NCBI RefSeq assembly: GCF_001922345.1
Contig: NZ_CP018811.1
Span: 1,178,001-1,242,000 of the forward strand
Reading direction: 5' to 3'
Origin: Paraburkholderia sp. SOS3
Lineage (GTDB): Bacteria; Pseudomonadota; Gammaproteobacteria; Burkholderiales; Burkholderiaceae
Length of the DNA: 64,000 nt
A model generated the notes under the pieces. The model did no database searches, had not been told where the DNA came from, and saw only the letters and a program-made list of their open reading frames with translations. Below are positions 26,661 to 36,109 of this stretch, in pieces (the first letter of the stretch is position 1; each line of letters begins with the position of its first letter). Position numbers and translations under genes: made by a program.

Positions 26661-27683
26661 GCGGTTGCGAAGCTGATCGATCCACACGGTGCCGAGAATC
26701 ACGACACCGATGATGATCTGCTGGATAAAGCTCGAAACGCCGTTCATGTTGAGCCCGTTGCGCAGCACGCCGATCACGAATGCGCCGATGGCCGTGCCCG
26801 AAATCGTGCCGACGCCGCCCATCAACGAGGTTCCGCCGATCACCGAACTCGCGATCGCGTCGAGCTCGTACATCACGCCTTCGTTCGGCTGCCCCGTTAC
26901 GAGCCGCGACATCAGCACGCATCCGGTTACGCCGGCAAGCGCGCCGGACAGCACATACGTGAAGAGCTTCACGCCCTGAACATTGACGCCGGACAGCCGA
27001 GCCGCTTCGGCGTTCGAACCGACCGCGTAGATGTGACGGCCCAGCGAGGTCCTCGAAAGCAGAACGGAGACGACGACGAACAGCGCGACCATGATGACGA
27101 CCGGGTACGGTATGCCCGGAAACGTCGTGTCCGGAAAACCGTCTGCGCCGATGTGCGAGATGCGGAACAGGGCGCCGTTGCCGAGCGCGCCGAACGCGTC
27201 GCCAAGGTCGGACACGGGGCGTGCGCCCGTGATCTGCAGCGCCATGCCGCGCGCGACGAGCATCATGCCGAGTGTCGCGATAAACGGCGGCAGGCCCATG
27301 CGCGTCACGCAGATACCGTTGATGAAACCGCAAAGCGCGCCGACCAGAATGCCGCCCAGCATCGCGACTGGAATCGGCACGCCGGTCTTGGCGAGCAGCG
27401 CGGCGCACACGCCGGCGAGCGCCAGTACCGAGCCGACCGACAGATCGATGCCGCCCGTGATGATGACGCAGGTCGCGGCCACGCCCAGATAGGCGATCGA
27501 CGTCACCTGCAGGCCGACCGTCATCAGATTGTCGACCGAGAAGAACGCGGAGCTCGCCACCGAAAAGGCGATGACGAGCACGACAAGGCTGCCCAATGCC
27601 GCGAATTTCTGGATGAGTTCGCGCCGCCGCTGCTGTGCGGACCGATTGGCGGCCTGAGTGCGATCCGATGTCATTTCAAGCAT
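26652..27683 (-). CDS. Sugar ABC transporter permease (RbsC type)
   Basis: A 343-residue inner-membrane permease with eight to ten helices. Family markers are GGIDLSVGSVLALAG, TRMGLPPFIATLGMMLVARG and GRHIYAVGSNAEAARLSGVNV, followed by GGTSLMGGVGTISGTAIGAF. The start codon overlaps the ATPase stop by 8 bp (a Met three codons in is an alternative), so the two are translated together. Substrate follows the binding protein downstream. Confidence 0.92.
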   Translation of the reverse strand: MLEMTSDRTQAANRSAQQRRRELIQKFAALGSLVVLVIAFSVASSAFFSVDNLMTVGLQVTSIAYLGVAATCVIITGGIDLSVGSVLALAGVCAALLAKTGVPIPVAMLGGILVGALCGFINGICVTRMGLPPFIATLGMMLVARGMALQITGARPVSDLGDAFGALGNGALFRISHIGADGFPDTTFPGIPYPVVIMVALFVVVSVLLSRTSLGRHIYAVGSNAEAARLSGVNVQGVKLFTYVLSGALAGVTGCVLMSRLVTGQPNEGVMYELDAIASSVIGGTSLMGGVGTISGTAIGAFVIGVLRNGLNMNGVSSFIQQIIIGVVILGTVWIDQLRNRKR

Positions 27684-29229
27684 GGGTGCGCCCCGAAGCG
27701 TAGTGCATGATCTCCTCCTGGCTGGTGTGTTTGGTTTCGAGCACCTTCGCGATGCGGCCTTCGTGAAATACCGCGATCCGGTCTGTCATGCCGAGCAATT
27801 CGGGCAGTTCCGAGCTGATCAGCACGACGCCGACGCCATCGGCCGCGAGCCGGTCCATCAGGCCGTAAATGGCGAATTTCGCGCCGACGTCGATACCGCG
27901 CGTCGGTTCGTCGAAGAACAGAATGTTCGATCCGCGATAGAGCCACTTGCCGATCACGACTTTTTGCTGGTTACCGCCGGAAAGGTTGCGTGCGATCTGA
28001 TGGACCGAAGGCGTGCGAATCGCAAGCTCCTGGACGTAGCGGGCAGCAATGCGCGCTTCCTCGTTGAATCGCAGGAAGCCCGCACGCGACGAGATGCCGC
28101 GAACATTGGCAAGCGTGACGTTCGCGGCGACCGGCATGCTGAGCGCGAGGCCTTCTTTCTTGCGATCTTCCGAAAGATAGGCAATGCCGTGGCGAATCGC
28201 CTCGCGCGGCGAACGTATCGTGACGGGCTCGCCGCGCAGCGAAACCGTGCCGCCGTCGAGCGGATCGGCGCCGAAAATCGCGCGTGCGACCTCGGTGCGG
28301 CCCGCGCCCATCAGGCCGGCGAAGCCGAGAATCTCGCCCTTGCGCAGTTCGAACGAGAGCGGCCCGAACACGGTTTCACGGTGCAGGTCCTTGACGCTGA
28401 GCAGCACTTCGCCGGTCGGCACCGACTGACGCTGCGGATAGGCATCGTCGAGCGAGCGGCCGACCATGCGCGCAACGACGTCGTTCACGGTCAGTGCCGC
28501 GAACGGATCGGTCGAGATATAGCGGCCGTCGCGCAATACCGTTACGCGGTCGACGATCTCCGCCATCTCGTCGAGGCGGTGCGAAATGTAGAGGATCGCC
28601 ACGCCTTCGGCGCGCAGTTCCTTGATGATGCGAAAGAGGTGGACGGTTTCGGACTCGGTCAGCGACGAAGTCGGCTCGTCCATGATCAGCACCTGTGCGT
28701 CGAGCGACAGGGCCTTCGCGATTTCCACCATCTGCTGCTGGGCGATGGAGAGCGCGCCGACTTTGGTGGTCGGTGCGAGGGTGAGCCCGATGCGCGCGAG
28801 ACACGCTTTCGCGTCGGCGTTGAGCTTGCGCCGGTCGACGAAGGGGCCGCGCTTCGGTTCGCGCGCGAGATAGAGGTTTTCCGCAATGGAAAGATCGGGA
28901 ACGAGGTTCAGTTCCTGGTGAATGATCGCAATGCCGGCCGCCTGGGCGTCCGATGTCGACCGGAAATTCACCGGCTCGCCGCGGTAGACGATGGTTCCTT
29001 CGTCGGGACGGTACTGGCCGCTGATGATCTTCATCAGCGTCGATTTGCCCGCGCCGTTTTCGCCGCAGATCGCATGGACTTCGCCGCACTGCAGGTCGAG
29101 GTTGATGCCGTCGAGCGCAATGACGCCCGGAAACTGCTTGCGAATGCCTTCGAGCCGCAGAATCTCTCCCTCCCAGGTGCGGCTGTTCGGCTTGCCGACG
29201 AAGTCGGGCAGGCTGCGCGGCGTGCTCAT
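27676..29229 (-). CDS. Sugar ABC transporter ATP-binding protein, two ABC domains (RbsA/AraG type)
   Basis: A 517-residue fused ATPase. Domain 1 has Walker A GENGAGKST, the Q-loop in IIHQELNLVPDLSI, signature-like LSIAQQQM and Walker B VLIMDEPTSSL. Domain 2 has a degenerate Walker A (GLMGAGRTE), signature LSGGNQQK and FFDEPTRGIDVG. This asymmetry is normal for carbohydrate importers of this class. It is the first gene of the leftward operon, followed by permease, binding protein, two dehydrogenases, reductase, dehydratase and kinase. The control region with repeated motifs lies just upstream. Confidence 0.93.
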   Translation of the reverse strand: MSTPRSLPDFVGKPNSRTWEGEILRLEGIRKQFPGVIALDGINLDLQCGEVHAICGENGAGKSTLMKIISGQYRPDEGTIVYRGEPVNFRSTSDAQAAGIAIIHQELNLVPDLSIAENLYLAREPKRGPFVDRRKLNADAKACLARIGLTLAPTTKVGALSIAQQQMVEIAKALSLDAQVLIMDEPTSSLTESETVHLFRIIKELRAEGVAILYISHRLDEMAEIVDRVTVLRDGRYISTDPFAALTVNDVVARMVGRSLDDAYPQRQSVPTGEVLLSVKDLHRETVFGPLSFELRKGEILGFAGLMGAGRTEVARAIFGADPLDGGTVSLRGEPVTIRSPREAIRHGIAYLSEDRKKEGLALSMPVAANVTLANVRGISSRAGFLRFNEEARIAARYVQELAIRTPSVHQIARNLSGGNQQKVVIGKWLYRGSNILFFDEPTRGIDVGAKFAIYGLMDRLAADGVGVVLISSELPELLGMTDRIAVFHEGRIAKVLETKHTSQEEIMHYASGRTHA

Positions 29230-29271
29230 TCTGTCTCCTATGGCGGCTGACCGGTTGGCGCCAATTGGCGC

Positions 29272-29368
29272 TGGTCAGTCCAGTTGCGACACATTAGAGC
29301 GCAATATCGCCGCTTGGTCAATCCAGTTGAAAATTTACGAATTGACCTTACCAATGCTGACAGTCCAG
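29272..29368. promoter_or_regulatory. Repeated operator candidate for the FadR-type regulator
   Basis: TGGTCAGTCCAGTTG at 29272-29286 recurs as TGGTCAATCCAGTTG at 29315-29329 and partly as TGACAGTCCAG at 29358-29368. The shared CARTCCAG core is spaced 43 and 42 bp, close to four helical turns. TTGGCGCCAA, a perfect palindrome, lies at 29255-29264, and CTGACC (29247-29252) faces GGTCAG (29273-29278). The copies lie between the divergent ABC and GntR genes. Confidence 0.5.
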
Positions 29369-29472
29369 GGTAAACGAGGTCATTTGCGGGCCCGCATCGG
29401 CCGCTGCTAGACTTCGCCACGACGCTGTTTCAAGTTTCAGGCGTCTTTTGTGTACCCGATGCTGTTCAATTT

Positions 29473-30174
29473 ATGAAATCACAAGAGCCCAAGCGGCTTT
29501 ACCAATCCGTCGCTGCAGAGATTCTTACGCTGATCCGCGAGGGCGAATTTCCCGCTGGCGAGCGTTTGCCGGCCGAGCGCGAACTCGCGCTCAGACTCGG
29601 CGTCTCCCGTCCTTCGTTGCGCGAAGCATTGATTGCGCTCGAGATTGGCGGTCGCGTCGAAATCCGCATGGGTTCGGGTGTCTACGTGCGCGATACGGGC
29701 GCCGACGATGAAAACGCGGTGGGCGCGTTGGGCGAGAGCCCATCGGAACTGATGCAGGCGCGCGCGGCCATCGAGGGCAGTGTCGCGGCGCTTGCCGCTG
29801 CGCATATGACGGCCGCCATGATCGACCGGTTGAAACGAAGCGTCGATCGGATGCGCCGGCTCGCCGCGGCCGGCAAGACACCGGTGGACGCCGACCGGCA
29901 GTTCCATATGCTGATCGCGGAGGCAGCCGGCAATTCGGTGCTGGCGCGCTTTGTCGGCGAATTGTTCGATAGCCGCCACGATCCGATTGCGGCGGCGATG
30001 CGCGGTCATACGGAGAGTGTCGAGACGTGGTCCGATGCCGTCAGGGAGCATCAGGATATCTTGCGGGCATTGCAGGCGGGCGACCCGATCGCGGCGCAGA
30101 CCGCGATGCGCGCGCATCTGATGGCATCGGAAGAGCGTTGGGTCGGCGGCGTGCTCAAGCGCGATACCGATTGA
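29473..30174 (+). CDS. GntR-family regulator, FadR/FCD subfamily
   Basis: A 233-residue regulator. Winged helix at about residues 8-75 (YQSVAAEILTLIREGEFPAGERLPAERELALRLGVSRPSLREALIALEIGG) and an all-helical FCD ligand domain at about 90-225 with metal-type residues in DRQFHMLIAEAAGN and REHQDILRAL. UxuR, ExuR and many sugar-acid repressors belong here. It is divergent from the sugar operon by 243 bp and most likely represses it, with an operon intermediate such as tagaturonate or altronate as inducer (inferred). Confidence 0.9.
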   Translation: MKSQEPKRLYQSVAAEILTLIREGEFPAGERLPAERELALRLGVSRPSLREALIALEIGGRVEIRMGSGVYVRDTGADDENAVGALGESPSELMQARAAIEGSVAALAAAHMTAAMIDRLKRSVDRMRRLAAAGKTPVDADRQFHMLIAEAAGNSVLARFVGELFDSRHDPIAAAMRGHTESVETWSDAVREHQDILRALQAGDPIAAQTAMRAHLMASEERWVGGVLKRDTD

Positions 30175-30208
30175 GACACGCTTGAGCCGGCAGTGGTCGG
30201 TGCCGACC

Positions 30209-31180
30209 TCAATCGCCTGTTTTAGCGTACGTGTCAGCGCAGATCTGCCGCAACGATTCGACGAACAGCTTCTGTGCGGCCGAGTGCGAACCTTCTGCGC
30301 GCGTGAATAGCGCAATGGGCGGCAGCGTCCATTCGAACGAGTAAGGCACGATTGCGACGCCGGCAATTCGCACGAGTTCTTCGGCGATATCGGCGGGCAC
30401 GATGGACACCGCTTCTTCACTGGAAGCGATCATTTCGCCGATGAGCTTGGACGAATAACTCTCGACCACCGGCACGGGCGGCGCGGTTCCCGCAGCCAGA
30501 AACAGATCGGCCACCTGTTCTCTTATCGGCGTGTGCGGGGCGCCGAGAATCCAGTCCAGCGTCAGCAGTTTGCGCCAGTCCAGATTCGTGCGCGCCAGTT
30601 TTGCCGCGAGGCGCCGGTTCGCGATCAACCGTGGCCGCTGCCGGAACAGCACCTCAAAGCTCGTCCTGCTCAGGTCCACCGACGACGACGCCCGCCCGAT
30701 CACCACGTCGACGACGTGGTCCCGCAATTGCGGCAACAGCTGATCGCTGGTTCCCTCGTGGATGGTGACCGTTACGCGCCGTGCCATGCTGGAATGCACC
30801 TGCTTCAAGGCTGCCGCCAGCAACTGGCCGGAGATGAACGGAATCACGCCAATGTGCAGGTGCGCCGCGTGCCCGACCGCAACTGCGGTCATGTCGCGAG
30901 CGAGATGGTCGAGATCGTGGATCATCGCCCGCGCCCGCTCGAGCACCACGGAGCCGAGCGCGGTGGGCAACATGCCGCGCGACGAGCGCTCGAAGAGCGG
31001 CATGCCGAACATGCTCTCGAGTTCCGCCAACGCATTCGTGACGGCCGGCTGACTACTGGCCATATGTTGCGCGACACGCGTTAGCGAGCCGTGCTGCTCG
31101 ATCTGCAGCAACAGCACGAGGTGCCGCATTTTCAGACGTGCGCTCAGCCGCCTGACCATGTCGTTCGACTCGAGCGTCAT
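30209..31180 (-). CDS. LysR-family transcriptional regulator
   Basis: A 323-residue LysR protein with the helix-turn-helix at about residues 17-75 (MRHLVLLLQIEQHGSLTRVAQHMASSQPAVTNALAELESMFG) and effector domain after residue 95. The N-terminal SARLKMRHL spelling resembles the PcaQ/GbpR branch. It is divergent from the malic enzyme gene with 135 bp between, so it probably controls that gene. Start 31180, or the Met seven codons in. Ligand unknown. Confidence 0.88.
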   Translation of the reverse strand: MTLESNDMVRRLSARLKMRHLVLLLQIEQHGSLTRVAQHMASSQPAVTNALAELESMFGMPLFERSSRGMLPTALGSVVLERARAMIHDLDHLARDMTAVAVGHAAHLHIGVIPFISGQLLAAALKQVHSSMARRVTVTIHEGTSDQLLPQLRDHVVDVVIGRASSSVDLSRTSFEVLFRQRPRLIANRRLAAKLARTNLDWRKLLTLDWILGAPHTPIREQVADLFLAAGTAPPVPVVESYSSKLIGEMIASSEEAVSIVPADIAEELVRIAGVAIVPYSFEWTLPPIALFTRAEGSHSAAQKLFVESLRQICADTYAKTGD

Positions 31181-31315
31181 TGACGTTCAGCGACCATTAC
31201 CAAAAAGTGATGGGGTGATACTAAAACAAAATAGTCCGCTTATGTCGGTTGTCTAGAATCGTCTCGACGGATCGCGCCGGGACGGGCCCGGCGCCTATGA
31301 CACAAGGCACAGGAC

Positions 31316-33619
31316 ATGAGGCAGACAGATACCGACCAGCAAGCCGCTTTCGATTACCACGCGTACCCCACGCCGGGGAAGATCTCCGTGGTCGCCAGCA
31401 AGCCCCTCGTCACGCAACGTGATTTGTCGCTCGCTTACACGCCGGGCGTGGCCAGCGTGTGCGAGGCGATTGCAACGGACCCGATGCAGGCGCATCGGTT
31501 CACCGGGCGCGGCAACCTCGTCGGCGTCATCACCAACGGCACGTCCGTGCTGGGTCTCGGGAATATCGGCCCGCTCGCCTCGAAGCCCGTGATGGAAGGC
31601 AAAGCCGTGCTGTTCAAGAAGTTCGCCGGCATCGACGTATTCGACATCGAGATCAACGAAACCGATCCGGACAAGCTCGTTGAAATCATCGCGGGTCTCG
31701 AACCCACTTTCGGCGGCATCAATCTCGAAGATATCAAGGCGCCGGAATGCTTTATCGTCGAGCGTAAATTGCGCGAGCGAATGAAGATTCCGGTCTTCCA
31801 CGACGATCAGCACGGCACGGCGATCACGGTGGCCGCCGCCTTTATCAATGGCCTGAAAGTGGTGGGCAAAGCGATCAGCGAGGTCAAGGTGGTGACCTCG
31901 GGAGCGGGCGCGGCGGCTTTGGCCTGTCTCGACTTGCTCGTCGATCTGGGTCTGCCAGTGCAAAACATCTGGGCGACCGACATCGAAGGCGTGGTTTACC
32001 GCGGCCGGACCGCGTTAATGGATCCGGACAAGGCACGCTTCGCGCAGGAAACCGGCGCACGCACGCTGGCCGAAGTGATCGAAGACGCGGATGTGTTCCT
32101 CGGGTTGTCGGTAGGCGGCATTCTCAGCGCCGGGATGCTGAAGACGATGGCGCCGCGTCCGCTGATTCTGGCGCTCGCCAATCCGACGCCGGAAATTTTT
32201 CCGGAACTCGCGCATGCGACGCGCGACGACGTCGTCATCGCTACGGGGCGCTCGGACTATCCGAACCAGGTCAACAACGTGCTGTGCTTTCCGTATATTT
32301 TCCGCGGCGCACTGGACGTCGGCGCGACGACGATCACGCGTGAAATGGAAATTGCCGCCGTGCATGCGATCGCCGGTCTCGCGGAAGAAGAGCAAAGCGA
32401 AGTGGTCGCGGCCGCATACGGTGTCTACGACGTGAAATTCGGCCCGCAGTACCTGATACCCAAGCCCTTCGATCCGCGTCTGATCGCCCGCATCGCGCCG
32501 GCGGTGGCGAAGGCGGCAATAGACGGCGGCGTGGCGACGCGCCCGTTGCCTGACCTCGCCGCTTATGTCGAGCAGTTGCAGCAGTTCGTCTATCACTCCG
32601 GCGCCTTCATGAAGCCGCTGTTTTCGACTGCGAAGCGACTCGTGCGCGATGGCGGCAAGGCTCGCATCGTCTTCACCGAGGGCGAAGACGAGCGCGTGCT
32701 GCGCGCCGTGCAAGTGCTCGTCGACGAAAAACTCGCGCGGCCGATTCTGGTCGGACGCCCCGAAGTGCTGCTCGCACGCATCGAGCGATTCGGCTTGCGC
32801 CTGAAGCTCGGGCAGGACGTGGAAGTGACCAACCCCGAGTATGACGAACGCTTCCCGCAGTACTGGACGACCTATTGGGAACTGATGTGCCGCGACGGCA
32901 TTTCGAAGGAGATGGCGCGTGTCGAGATGCGCCGCCGGTTGACCTTGATCGGCGCGATGATGGTGAGGCTCGGCGATGCCGACGGCATGATCTGCGGCAC
33001 GGTTGGCGCTTATCACGACCATCTGCGATTCGTCGATCAGGTGATCGGCAAGAAGAGCGGCGCGAACACCTATGCCGCGATGAATATTCTGCTGCTCGAC
33101 GAGCGTACCGTGGCGCTCGTCGATACTCACATCAACGATGATCCGAGCGCCGAGCAGATCGCCGAATTTACGATCAGCGCAGCGAGGCAAATGAAATGGC
33201 TGAACCTGACGCCGAAGGCCGCCTTGCTTTCGCGCTCGAACTTCGGCTCGGGTAGCGCGGCATCGGGCGCGAAAATGCGTCATGCGCTGAAGCTCGTCAG
33301 GGAGCAGGCGCCGGAGCTCGAAGTCGACGGCGAAATGCATGGCGACTGCGCGCTCGATGAATCGCTGCGTGCTCGCGTGCTGCCGACTTCGCCGCTCAAA
33401 GGCGACGCCAACCTGCTCGTCTGTCCGAACGTGGACTCGGGCAATATCGCCTACAACCTGCTGAAGACCGGTGCAGGCAGTAACGTCGCAGTGGGGCCGT
33501 TCCTGCTCGGCGTCAATGCGCCGGTGAACATCCTGACGTCGAGCTCGACGGTGCGACGGATCATCAATATGGCGGCGTTGACGGTGATCGAAGCAAATCG
33601 CAATGCATCGCTGCCCTAA
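31316..33619 (+). CDS. maeB: NADP-dependent malic enzyme with C-terminal phosphotransacetylase-like domain
   Basis: A 767-residue MaeB-type enzyme that decarboxylates malate to pyruvate with NADP. Residues 1 to about 430 are the malic domain: [50 protein letters not shown] with metal-binding Asp residues, and [13 protein letters not shown] for the nucleotide. Residues about 440-767 form a phosphate acetyltransferase-like domain ([35 protein letters not shown]) that is regulatory in MaeB proteins. Start ATG 31316 with CAGGA just upstream. It feeds pyruvate and NADPH production when organic acids are used. A strong hairpin follows the stop. Confidence 0.93.
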   Translation: MRQTDTDQQAAFDYHAYPTPGKISVVASKPLVTQRDLSLAYTPGVASVCEAIATDPMQAHRFTGRGNLVGVITNGTSVLGLGNIGPLASKPVMEGKAVLFKKFAGIDVFDIEINETDPDKLVEIIAGLEPTFGGINLEDIKAPECFIVERKLRERMKIPVFHDDQHGTAITVAAAFINGLKVVGKAISEVKVVTSGAGAAALACLDLLVDLGLPVQNIWATDIEGVVYRGRTALMDPDKARFAQETGARTLAEVIEDADVFLGLSVGGILSAGMLKTMAPRPLILALANPTPEIFPELAHATRDDVVIATGRSDYPNQVNNVLCFPYIFRGALDVGATTITREMEIAAVHAIAGLAEEEQSEVVAAAYGVYDVKFGPQYLIPKPFDPRLIARIAPAVAKAAIDGGVATRPLPDLAAYVEQLQQFVYHSGAFMKPLFSTAKRLVRDGGKARIVFTEGEDERVLRAVQVLVDEKLARPILVGRPEVLLARIERFGLRLKLGQDVEVTNPEYDERFPQYWTTYWELMCRDGISKEMARVEMRRRLTLIGAMMVRLGDADGMICGTVGAYHDHLRFVDQVIGKKSGANTYAAMNILLLDERTVALVDTHINDDPSAEQIAEFTISAARQMKWLNLTPKAALLSRSNFGSGSAASGAKMRHALKLVREQAPELEVDGEMHGDCALDESLRARVLPTSPLKGDANLLVCPNVDSGNIAYNLLKTGAGSNVAVGPFLLGVNAPVNILTSSSTVRRIINMAALTVIEANRNASLP

Positions 33620-33636
33620 AGATCGATTTTTTCCGT

Positions 33637-33665
33637 GGCGGCGGCAGGCAGGCTCTGCCGCCGCC
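33637..33665. terminator. Strong GC hairpin after the malic enzyme gene
   Basis: GGCGGCGGCAG (33637-33647) and CTGCCGCCGCC (33655-33665) are perfect 11-bp arms with a 7-base loop, 18 bp after the stop. No T-run follows on the plus strand; the run of T lies before the stem. It may end transcription without the classic tail or just stabilise the messenger end. Confidence 0.45.
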
Positions 33666-33681
33666 ACTGGAAGTCGATGAG

Positions 33682-33830
33682 GGCAGGCGGGACTGGCGGA
33701 CCGCAACTGCAATTCCCCCGTGATAGGCACCACCGGCGCCTATCGGCAATATGACGGCGTGCTGCTCACCGAACCGCTCGGGGACGGCACGTTCAGTCAG
33801 ATGGTCACGTTGCGCCGCATCGCGAAGTAA
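33682..33830 (+). pseudogene. Remnant of an allene-oxide-cyclase-barrel/dirigent-like protein
   Basis: Two adjacent frames together read RRDWRTATAIP and then VIGTTGAYRQYDGVLLTEP, continuing LGDGTFSQMVTLRRIAK before TAA at 33828-33830. The GTGAY-like turn, the GDGTF strand and the DWRTATA lead-in resemble the C-terminal half of small AOC-barrel/dirigent-like proteins. The frame changes at the run of five C at 33715-33719, where frame 1 meets TGA. No N-terminal part or start is visible upstream, where the malic-enzyme hairpin lies. I take it as a decayed gene end; family assignment is by residue pattern only. Confidence 0.5.
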
Positions 33831-33902
33831 CCGCGCTAACAGGAACGTTAGCCAAAACGTTAAGATGCGGTCGTCTGTCATGAGGCGCTGTCGCCTCGCG
33901 AC

Positions 33903-35153
33903 CTACTTGCGCCGACTGAGCCGTACGGCCGCGAAGAACGCCACCGCCGTGACTACGGAGACCAGCAGCACCGCCCACTCGACCGTGACATAGTTGTGTG
34001 CCACGCTCCATATGCCGGCTGCTGCAATCGGCGCGACACCCTTGGCAATATTCGAAGGCAACGACAACATGCCGCTCACCGCGCCGTAGCCCTCTGTCCA
34101 CAACATGTCCTGGACCACCGTGCCGCGCAGGATGGTCATCATTCCATTGCCGGCGCCGTAGCACAGCGCGAATACCCACAGGAGCCAGGCCGAGTTTCCC
34201 GCGCCGATCAGAATGGCCGCCGATACGGGAAAGAGTATGACGACGATGACGCCTACGATACTGGCGTGAAGATGCCGGCCGAAAGCGAACAGGAGGGCGC
34301 GTGCAGCCACCTGTGCGGGTCCGATAAGGGCCATGGTCGTCACCAGAACAGCATTTGCGACGTGCCGCTCGACCATCAAGGGCACGAGGTGGAACGTCAG
34401 TGCGGCAAACGTCGCATAGTACGCGGTGAAACACACGGCGAGCGCCCAGAAGGTCGGCGTGCGCAGCGCGCGGCGCGTGGCTGCGTCGTGCACATCCTTG
34501 ACCGATGCCTTCGGCAACTTCACACCTTCGTCGGAGCGCGACGAGCGAATTGCCACGATATGGATCGGAAGGCAGATAACAAGGTTGACGACCGCGAGTA
34601 CCTCGAGGGATTCGCGCCACCCAATGGTCCCGACGAGGAACTGCGTCAACGGGATGAAGGCGGTGCTGGCAAATCCGCCGACGAGCGTGATGAGCGTAAT
34701 CCTGGTCCTGAAGCTATCGGGGTACTGGTGCGTAATGACCGCGAATACCGGGTCGTACAGCGTGGCCGCCATCGCGATGCCGAGACCGATCCAGGCGACG
34801 AATAGCAAGGGCAGCCACTGAGCGTGGGCCCACAGCAGCAGCATGGCGGCCGCGACGACCGAGCCCGTGGACATGACCCTGCGCCCGAGCCCATGGTCTA
34901 TCCAGCGGCCGATCGGATACGCGGCCAATCCGGAGATCAGCAGCCCGACCGACAGCGCCGCGTTCGTGGCCGTTCTGCTCCATCCCATCGACTGCTCCAT
35001 CGGCACCACGAGAAGCGAGAACGGATAGTAGATCGAGCCCCAGGACATCAGTTGTGCGAGCGCCAGGGCCCACGTTGCAAGCGCGCTTTGCCTTCCGGGC
35101 GGCGTGGTCTTTTCAGTGGCGTTTTTGTTCTGGTACGACACGGGGCTCATCAA
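33903..35153 (-). CDS. MFS transporter next to the arsenic genes
   Basis: A 416-residue transporter with twelve predicted helices (WALALAQLMSWGSIYYPFSLLVVPMEQSMGW, then AAYPIGRWIDHGLGRRVMSTG, the A-motif between helices 2 and 3). It is divergent from arsH with 170 bp between and an inverted repeat in that gap. MFS proteins found in ars clusters include ArsJ (paired with a GAPDH, absent here) and ArsK-type effluxers of arsenite and organoarsenicals; the latter kind of role is plausible but unproven. A Met one codon into the frame is an alternative start. Confidence 0.85.
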   Translation of the reverse strand: MMSPVSYQNKNATEKTTPPGRQSALATWALALAQLMSWGSIYYPFSLLVVPMEQSMGWSRTATNAALSVGLLISGLAAYPIGRWIDHGLGRRVMSTGSVVAAAMLLLWAHAQWLPLLFVAWIGLGIAMAATLYDPVFAVITHQYPDSFRTRITLITLVGGFASTAFIPLTQFLVGTIGWRESLEVLAVVNLVICLPIHIVAIRSSRSDEGVKLPKASVKDVHDAATRRALRTPTFWALAVCFTAYYATFAALTFHLVPLMVERHVANAVLVTTMALIGPAQVAARALLFAFGRHLHASIVGVIVVILFPVSAAILIGAGNSAWLLWVFALCYGAGNGMMTILRGTVVQDMLWTEGYGAVSGMLSLPSNIAKGVAPIAAAGIWSVAHNYVTVEWAVLLVSVVTAVAFFAAVRLSRRK

Positions 35154-35187
35154 TTTGGCTTTTCTGGCGGCAAGGCACCCAGGCTCG

Positions 35188-35221
35188 GATAATTCTACAT
35201 TTCCAGAATACCGGAATTATC
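35188..35221. promoter_or_regulatory. Inverted repeat between the MFS and arsH genes
   Basis: GATAATTC (35188-35195) and GAATTATC (35214-35221) are perfect 8-bp arms over an 18-bp spacer; inside, TTCC and GGAA face each other. AT-rich dyads of this type are bound by ArsR repressors, and two arsR genes lie nearby. Confidence 0.5.
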
Positions 35222-35323
35222 GTAGACTGCAAGTCAGGAAGCTGGGAGCGCGGTCGTTCATAAGCGGTTAGGGCGATCGCATATCTCCATGAAACGGGCA
35301 ATATCAGATTGCGAGACATCACA

Positions 35324-36100
35324 ATGACAATGCATTCCGTCACCGGTGACCATGCCCTTCCGGCCGCCAAGCCAGAGTTTCTCGACACGGACATTGCCGC
35401 CCGTCTGGGCATGGACGGGCAGCCGCCTGTGCGGATTCTGCTGCTTTACGGGTCTTTGCGCGAGCGTTCGTATTCGCGTCTGCTCGTCGAGGAAGCCGCA
35501 CGTCTGCTCGAGCGGTTCGGTGCGCAGACCCGGATTTTCGACCCGCGAGGACTGCCGCACGCCGACGATGTCGAAGCAAAGAGTCATCCCAAAGTGAAGG
35601 AGTTGCTCGAGCTGTCGTTGTGGTCCGAAGGCCACGTGTGGTGCAGCCCCGAACGCCACGGCACGATCACCGGCCTCATCAAAACCCAGATCGACCATCT
35701 GCCGCTCGTGAGCGGCGGCATTCGCCCGACGCAGGGGCGCACGCTCGCCGTCATGCAGGTGAGCGGAGGCTCGCAGTCGTTCAATTCGGTCAATCAGTTG
35801 CGGCAGCTGGGGCGCTGGATGCGCATGTTCACCATCCCCAATCAGAGTTCGGTCGCCAAGGCGTTCGAGGAGTTCGACGAGAGCGGGCGCATGAAGCCGT
35901 CGCCGTACTACGATCGCGTCGTCGACGTGATGGAAGAGCTGGTGAAGTTCACGCTGCTGCTGCGGGGCCGCGCGGATTATCTCGTCGATCGGTATAGCGA
36001 GCGCGTCAAGCAGGAGCGTCGATTGGACCCGGCAACCGACCTGGCCAGCAGGGCTATCGCGCAGCATCCCGGTGCGCCGGCGCTGGCGGGCAACCCGTAG
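35324..36100 (+). CDS. arsH: ArsH organoarsenical-resistance flavoprotein
   Basis: A 258-residue NADPH-dependent FMN oxidoreductase. [17 protein letters not shown] is the flavodoxin-like phosphate loop, [21 protein letters not shown] and [20 protein letters not shown] are ArsH-specific blocks, with an extended C-terminus. ArsH oxidises toxic trivalent methyl- and aryl-arsenicals to the pentavalent form. ATG 35324 and a second ATG at 35330 are possible starts; a TTG at 35309 is less likely. The arsR gene follows 9 bp downstream, so the two form an operon divergent from the MFS gene. Confidence 0.92.
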   Translation: MTMHSVTGDHALPAAKPEFLDTDIAARLGMDGQPPVRILLLYGSLRERSYSRLLVEEAARLLERFGAQTRIFDPRGLPHADDVEAKSHPKVKELLELSLWSEGHVWCSPERHGTITGLIKTQIDHLPLVSGGIRPTQGRTLAVMQVSGGSQSFNSVNQLRQLGRWMRMFTIPNQSSVAKAFEEFDESGRMKPSPYYDRVVDVMEELVKFTLLLRGRADYLVDRYSERVKQERRLDPATDLASRAIAQHPGAPALAGNP

Positions 36101-36109
36101 AGGCTAGCC

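Noticed and set aside
27658-29250. A 530-codon plus-strand frame opposite the ABC ATPase
   Set aside because: The minus strand encodes Walker and signature motifs; the plus-strand product resembles nothing and has antisense composition.
19717-30174. The sugar operon as ordinary galacturonate or glucuronate utilisation
   Set aside because: UxaC isomerase and an exuT-like transporter are absent, while an aldose 1-dehydrogenase and an LgoD-like enzyme are present; the L-galactonate entry explains all members better.
33637-33665. Classic intrinsic terminator after the malic enzyme gene
   Set aside because: The stem is perfect but the T-run lies before it, not after, on the coding strand, so it is kept only as a hairpin with moderate confidence.
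32015-33733. A 572-codon minus-strand frame opposite the malic enzyme gene
   Set aside because: Antisense shadow of a well-conserved enzyme; no ribosome site or domain.
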